NCBI GenBank assembly: GCA_036558125.1
Contig: DATBGE010000149.1
Span: 1-15,108 of the forward strand
Direction: 5' to 3'
Length of the DNA stretch: 15,108 nucleotides
From: DATBGE01 sp036558125
GTDB lineage: Bacteria > Gemmatimonadota > Gemmatimonadetes > Gemmatimonadales > GWC2-71-9
Positions 13,925-15,108 of this stretch are shown in pieces. Numbering within the stretch: the stretch's first letter is position 1; every line of letters starts with the position of its first letter. The position numbers and the translations under genes were made by a program. The notes below the pieces were generated by a model. That model was not told the origin of the DNA, did not search any database, and saw only the letters and a program-made list of their open reading frames with translations.

Positions 13925-15108
13925 ATGCGACTACTAGGTCGTACCTTGGCGGGCCTGCTGCTCGTTGCGGGTGCCGCACCGCTCGCCGCGCAAAAGCCCG
14001 GCGCCGTTGAAATCGGTGTATTCGGCCGGTTCAACAACACTGACGAGCAACTCCATTTCGACGATCGGACCGGCATTGGTGGACGGCTCGGCGTCTTCTT
14101 TGTACAAAACCTCGCGGTTGAACTGGATGGATCCTACAATCCGCTGTATACAGCCGAGGGGGATTTCGTTCGGTACATCCCGTGGCATGCTCGGCTGGTT
14201 TACAACGCTGCTCTTGGTGGCACCTCCGCAATCCTGCTCGGTGCGGGCTATACCGACAACTGGTTCCGTGAGGCCTATCAGGAGACCGAACACGGCATCG
14301 GCGGACTCCTCGGTTTCCGACTGGGCACCGGAGGGACGCTCTCCATCAGAGTCGATGGTACGGTCGACTACATCTTCAACCCCGAGAGCCGCTTCAGTCA
14401 GGATCCCCCGATCGGCATCCAGGGAATCCCCAGCATCGAGCAGGACGACAAGAACATCCACTGGGGCATTCAGGCCGGCCTCAGCCTCATGTTCGGAGCG
14501 TACAACAAGGACTCCGACAAAGACGGCGTGCTGGACAAGGCGGATCAGTGTCCCAATACGCCGGCCGGCGACAAGGTCGACGCCAACGGATGTTCGCTTG
14601 ACTCCGACGGCGACGGCGTGAAGGACGGCCTCGATCAGTGTCCCAGCAGCCCGCCGGGAGACAAGGTCGACGCCAACGGCTGCTCGCTCGACACCGACAA
14701 GGACACCGTCCGTGACGCGATCGACAAGTGCCCGGACACGCCCGCCGGTGATAAGGTGGACGCCAACGGGTGTTCGCTGCCGAAGGACGCCGATGCCGAC
14801 GGTGTGACCGACGACGTCGATCAGTGCCCAAGCAGCCCGCCCGGAGACAAGGTTGATGCAACCGGCTGCTCGGTAGATACCGACAAGGACGGCGTACGTG
14901 ATGCTATTGATCAGTGCCCCGATACGCCCGCGGGTGACGCGGTCGATGCTAACGGCTGCTCGGCGGACAGCGACAAGGATGGCGTAAGCGATGCCAAGGA
15001 TCGCTGCCCCAACACCCGTCCGGGTGCCAAGGTAGACGAAACCGGCTGCGAGTTGTTGTTTGAGCAGACCGAACGCGGATTGGTGCTCGAAGGGGCAACC
15101 TTCGCCAC
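13925..15108 (+). CDS. OmpA-family outer-membrane protein with thrombospondin type-3 repeats, 3' end missing
   Basis: The frame runs from ATG 13925, with GGGAGG (13915-13920) four bases upstream, to the window edge without a stop: 394 codons and two bases. A signal peptide (MRLLGRTLAGLLLVAG, cleavage after LAA before Gln-Lys) precedes a beta-barrel of about 170 residues (residues 25-195). Then come six Asp-rich thrombospondin type-3 repeats (residues 196-377), each with DxDxDG-like calcium ligands and a Cys-Pro plus a later Gly-Cys-Ser, mostly 30 residues long. The sequence LLFEQTERGLVLEGATF marks the start of a C-terminal OmpA peptidoglycan-binding domain, which is cut off by the window edge. 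The protein would anchor the outer membrane to the wall, with a calcium-stiffened rod between. Repeat 3 has Thr in place of the usual Gly (DTDKDTV), and repeat 4 carries two extra residues. Confidence 0.92.
   Translation, partial: MRLLGRTLAGLLLVAGAAPLAAQKPGAVEIGVFGRFNNTDEQLHFDDRTGIGGRLGVFFVQNLAVELDGSYNPLYTAEGDFVRYIPWHARLVYNAALGGTSAILLGAGYTDNWFREAYQETEHGIGGLLGFRLGTGGTLSIRVDGTVDYIFNPESRFSQDPPIGIQGIPSIEQDDKNIHWGIQAGLSLMFGAYNKDSDKDGVLDKADQCPNTPAGDKVDANGCSLDSDGDGVKDGLDQCPSSPPGDKVDANGCSLDTDKDTVRDAIDKCPDTPAGDKVDANGCSLPKDADADGVTDDVDQCPSSPPGDKVDATGCSVDTDKDGVRDAIDQCPDTPAGDAVDANGCSADSDKDGVSDAKDRCPNTRPGAKVDETGCELLFEQTERGLVLEGATFA

Noticed and set aside
13965..14621. A 218-aa frame at the start of the OmpA-family gene
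   Set aside because: It is a shifted frame rich in Ser, Arg and Thr. The frame from 13925 has the ribosome site, signal peptide and type-3 repeats and runs to the window edge.

Overview
The window looks like chromosomal DNA of a GC-rich, double-membraned (Gram-negative type) bacterium. The evidence is an RND/TolC/adaptor efflux set, two outer-membrane beta-barrel proteins, a lipoprotein signal and several Ala-X-Ala type signal peptides. The mix of a secreted M14 peptidase, an OmpA protein with thrombospondin type-3 repeats, a HEAT-repeat protein and frequent GTG starts would fit Gemmatimonadota or a neighbouring phylum. That placement is inference; there is no rRNA or marker gene here to fix it.

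Layout. 1-277 is the C-terminal end of a FAD-dependent amine/amino-acid oxidoreductase. After a short heptamer repeat and a possible gene remnant comes a putrescine aminotransferase (606-1958, patA-like), so the left end is probably polyamine/amine catabolism. Its last codons run into an array of 7-bp repeats, followed by a hairpin and an inverted array. These separate it from a convergent outer-membrane porin-like gene (2102-2953, minus). That gene has a long structured leader and faces a HEAT-repeat protein gene (3202-4599, plus). A striking symmetric promoter lies between them, with one TATATA hexamer usable in both directions. The HEAT gene converges on a secreted lectin-fold-like protein (4693-5340, minus) across a second tandem repeat. 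Two small unknown genes follow: a 61-aa membrane protein (5444-5629, plus) and a 121-aa helical protein (5622-5987, minus) that overlap tail to tail.

6119-11579 is a tightly coupled efflux operon in the order RND pump, TolC-like channel, lipoprotein adaptor. Both junctions are 4-base GTGA overlaps. A secreted M14-family zinc carboxypeptidase (to 13175) follows so closely that it is probably co-transcribed. A Bcp/PrxQ peroxiredoxin (13288-13752) and the start of an OmpA-family protein with six thrombospondin type-3 repeats (13925 to the window end) complete the region.

I found no CRISPR array, transposase, tRNA, rRNA, phage gene or recognisable defence system. The most notable non-coding signals are the recurring 7-bp (once 8-bp) tandem repeats between genes, the symmetric promoter at 3086-3136, and the structured leader of the porin-like gene. 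I did not find a convincing new multi-gene system; the pump plus peptidase cluster is the nearest candidate.
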